Source of the DNA: Rikenellaceae bacterium
GTDB taxonomy: Bacteria; Bacteroidota; Bacteroidia; Bacteroidales; UBA932
Length of the DNA stretch: 7,576 nucleotides
Direction of reading: 5' to 3'
NCBI GenBank assembly: GCA_003513895.1
Contig: DOSU01000036.1
Location: 1-7,576 of the forward strand
Shown here: positions 6,714 through 7,576 of the stretch, piece by piece
Layout of the letters: each line of letters opens with the position of its first letter
How positions within the stretch are numbered: the stretch's first letter is position 1
Position numbers and translations under genes: made by a program
Notes under the pieces: model-generated
The model's input: the letters and a program-made list of their open reading frames with translations, nothing else
Told to the model about the DNA's origin: nothing
Database searches by the model: none

Positions 6714-7400
6714 TTACCCGAGCAGATTTTGCAAAGCAGTTCGGTTTATAACTGTAATCACTTTGTGCTCTATTTGAATAATGTTTTCGGCTTCAAGTTC
6801 CGAAATGCATCTGGCTAGTGCCGGCCTGGAAACGCCGAAATATTTTGCAAGTTCAGTTTGATTATTATCCATTTTGAAGAAATTGCCATTTGGATTTGAT
6901 TCTCTGTTTCTGTTAAGATTTTCAATTATGTAAAAGGCAAGTTTCCCTTTTATTGTCTTGATATTCAGTGTTTGCAATCTGGTAGACAAAAACTGGGTTT
7001 TATTGGAATTGTATTTTATATAGCTTTCCAGAAAATCGGAATCTTTCTGAAACATCTTTATGACTTCTTCTTTTGGTATGGAGAGAATTCTGCACAACTC
7101 TGTAGCAGTAACATCTACAGGAAAAACATTATTCTCGGCAAAAAGAAATGCGCTGGCAAGAGGACGGACAGCCGAAATATTTTCAATTGTCATTATACTC
7201 CCGTTCTCTGCAATCATCTCGGTTTTAACGGAGCCGGACAGAAGAATGTACAGGTGTTTACAGGGAGATCCCTGCCTTGCAACCACATCTCCTTTTTTAT
7301 ATGTATTTATTTTAAAATCAATTTCTCCAAAAAGTTTTTCTGCCCTTTCGCGGGAGAGAGAACTCATTATTGGACAGCCTGAAAAGTCAATTTCTTTCAT
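6714..7400 (-). CDS. Crp/Fnr-family transcriptional regulator, probable HcpR-like regulator of hcp
   Basis: This 228-residue regulator has an N-terminal cyclic-nucleotide-binding-like beta-barrel (about 20-125, with YKKGDVVARQGSP and LYILLSGSVK), a dimerisation helix, and a C-terminal winged helix. The helix-turn-helix is near 179-205, with NQTELAKYFGVSRPALARC; SRPALAR (191-197) is the likely DNA-reading helix. The cAMP-contact residues of Crp are not evident, and the four N-terminal cysteines of oxygen-sensing FNR are lacking (only C9 and C47 are early cysteines). A haem- or NO-based signal, as in HcpR/DNR relatives, is plausible by context only. An upstream in-frame ATG at 7448 would begin inside the predicted operator and upstream of the predicted transcription start, so the ATG at 7400 is preferred. 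It is divergent from hcp and convergent with hydC. Confidence 0.85.
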   Translation of the reverse strand: MKEIDFSGCPIMSSLSRERAEKLFGEIDFKINTYKKGDVVARQGSPCKHLYILLSGSVKTEMIAENGSIMTIENISAVRPLASAFLFAENNVFPVDVTATELCRILSIPKEEVIKMFQKDSDFLESYIKYNSNKTQFLSTRLQTLNIKTIKGKLAFYIIENLNRNRESNPNGNFFKMDNNQTELAKYFGVSRPALARCISELEAENIIQIEHKVITVINRTALQNLLG

Positions 7401-7418
7401 TGTGAATAATTTGCTTAA

Positions 7419-7449
7419 CAAAGATAAAATTTTATATTTGTGTAACAAT
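7419..7449 (-). promoter_or_regulatory. Predicted promoter of the Crp/Fnr regulator gene
   Basis: Read on the minus strand, TATCTTTG (7426-7419) is an exact TAnnTTTG -7 box. ATTG (7449-7446) gives a TTG -33 core at a 19-bp spacing. Transcription would start near 7415, leaving a short leader of about 15 nt before the ATG at 7400. The -33 box lies inside the palindrome at 7441-7456. Confidence 0.55.
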
Positions 7450-7456
7450 TATTACA
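7441..7456. promoter_or_regulatory. Palindromic Crp/Fnr-type operator in the hcp-regulator spacer
   Basis: TGTAACAATTATTACA is an inverted repeat with perfect TGTAA and TTACA arms and a 6-bp centre; only one symmetrical pair, within that centre, mismatches. Size and shape fit a dimeric Crp/Fnr-family protein, and such a regulator is encoded next to it. Its centre (7448.5) is roughly 40 bp upstream of the predicted hcp start site and covers the -33 box of the regulator's own promoter. Confidence 0.6.
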
Positions 7457-7477
7457 TTTTATTGTTTTTGTTCTCCA

Positions 7478-7485
7478 TACTTTTG
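7478..7485 (+). promoter_or_regulatory. Predicted -7 box of the hcp promoter
   Basis: TACTTTTG is an exact match to the Bacteroidetes -7 consensus and identical to the -7 box of the hydrogenase promoter. The expected -33 position (near 7455-7458, CATT) has no TTTG or TTG, so the promoter looks activator-dependent. Transcription would start near 7488-7490, giving a leader of about 40 AT-rich nt before the ATG at 7530. Confidence 0.55.
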
Positions 7486-7529
7486 TACACATAATAAAGT
7501 AATGATTATATAAAATAATAATAACAATT

Positions 7530-7576
7530 ATGAGTAAAATGTTTTGTTACCAGTGTCAGGAGACATCCAGAAATAC
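7530..7576 (+). CDS. hcp: Hybrid cluster protein (Hcp), N-terminal fragment cut by the window edge
   Basis: Only 15 complete codons are visible. The N-terminus contains FCYQCQETSRNT, the signature start of hybrid cluster proteins (formerly hydroxylamine reductase), in which C6 and C9 begin the ligand set of the proximal iron-sulfur cluster. By family knowledge the protein reduces NO or hydroxylamine and protects anaerobes from nitrosative stress, in the cytoplasm. The ATG at 7530 is the first in frame after the predicted promoter; a second ATG three codons later (7539) is also possible. The divergent Crp/Fnr gene supports the call, because hcp is frequently paired with such a regulator. The rest of the gene lies outside the window. 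Confidence 0.85.
   Translation, partial: MSKMFCYQCQETSRN

Noticed and set aside
7401..7448. Upstream start of the Crp/Fnr gene at 7448
   Set aside because: It lies inside the palindrome and upstream of the predicted transcription start; the added residues look like translated AT-rich spacer.
6972..7494. Plus-strand open frames opposite the regulator gene
   Set aside because: They match no family and lie antisense to a clear Crp/Fnr gene; one of them also runs through the promoter spacer.
7522..7531. TAACAATTAT repeat at the hcp start codon matching part of the palindrome
   Set aside because: It lacks the second arm (TTACA) and lies in very AT-rich DNA, so a chance match is likely.
1..7576. 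CRISPR arrays, tRNA or rRNA genes, insertion sequences and prophage signs
   Set aside because: I saw no direct-repeat array, RNA-gene sequence, transposase motif or terminal inverted repeats; the window is dense with ordinary metabolic and regulatory genes of similar composition.

Overview
The window looks like part of an anaerobic, fermentative member of the Bacteroidetes, probably Bacteroidales. It is AT-rich, start codons lack strong Shine-Dalgarno sequences, and three intergenic promoters carry an exact Bacteroidetes -7 box (TAnnTTTG). The protein families (trimeric-type electron-bifurcating [FeFe]-hydrogenase, hybrid cluster protein, Crp/Fnr regulator) fit a gut or anaerobic-sediment fermenter. 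No genus can be named from the sequence alone.

Region 1 (1-2040) holds four tightly packed plus-strand genes. The first is the 3' end of an [FeFe]-hydrogenase-like iron-sulfur protein that enters from the left edge and ends in a four-cysteine 4Fe-4S domain. It is followed by a stand-alone DRTGG-domain protein, a PHP-family metal-dependent phosphoesterase (4-bp ATGA overlap with the gene before it), and a small GHKL ATPase with no histidine phosphoacceptor domain. Together they look like a redox or H2 sensing and signalling module that accompanies the catalytic hydrogenase.

Region 2 (2041-2182) is a 142-bp spacer with a good Bacteroidetes promoter. It drives Region 3 (2183-6642), a four-gene hydrogenase operon: an HndB-type thioredoxin-like ferredoxin protein, HydB (NuoF-like, with fused ferredoxin domains), HydA (catalytic [FeFe]-hydrogenase with an intact H-cluster) and HydC (NuoE-like). 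By family knowledge, HydABC couples oxidation of NADH and reduced ferredoxin to H2 release, or the reverse. The operon ends at a strong hairpin terminator (6660-6692).

Region 4 (6714-7576) is a divergent pair. A Crp/Fnr-family regulator is on the minus strand and the first 15 codons of a hybrid cluster protein gene (hcp) are on the plus strand. Between them lies a 16-bp near-perfect palindrome, TGTAACAATTATTACA. It sits about 40 bp upstream of the predicted hcp start site and over the -33 box of the regulator's own promoter, a layout expected for activation of hcp combined with autorepression.
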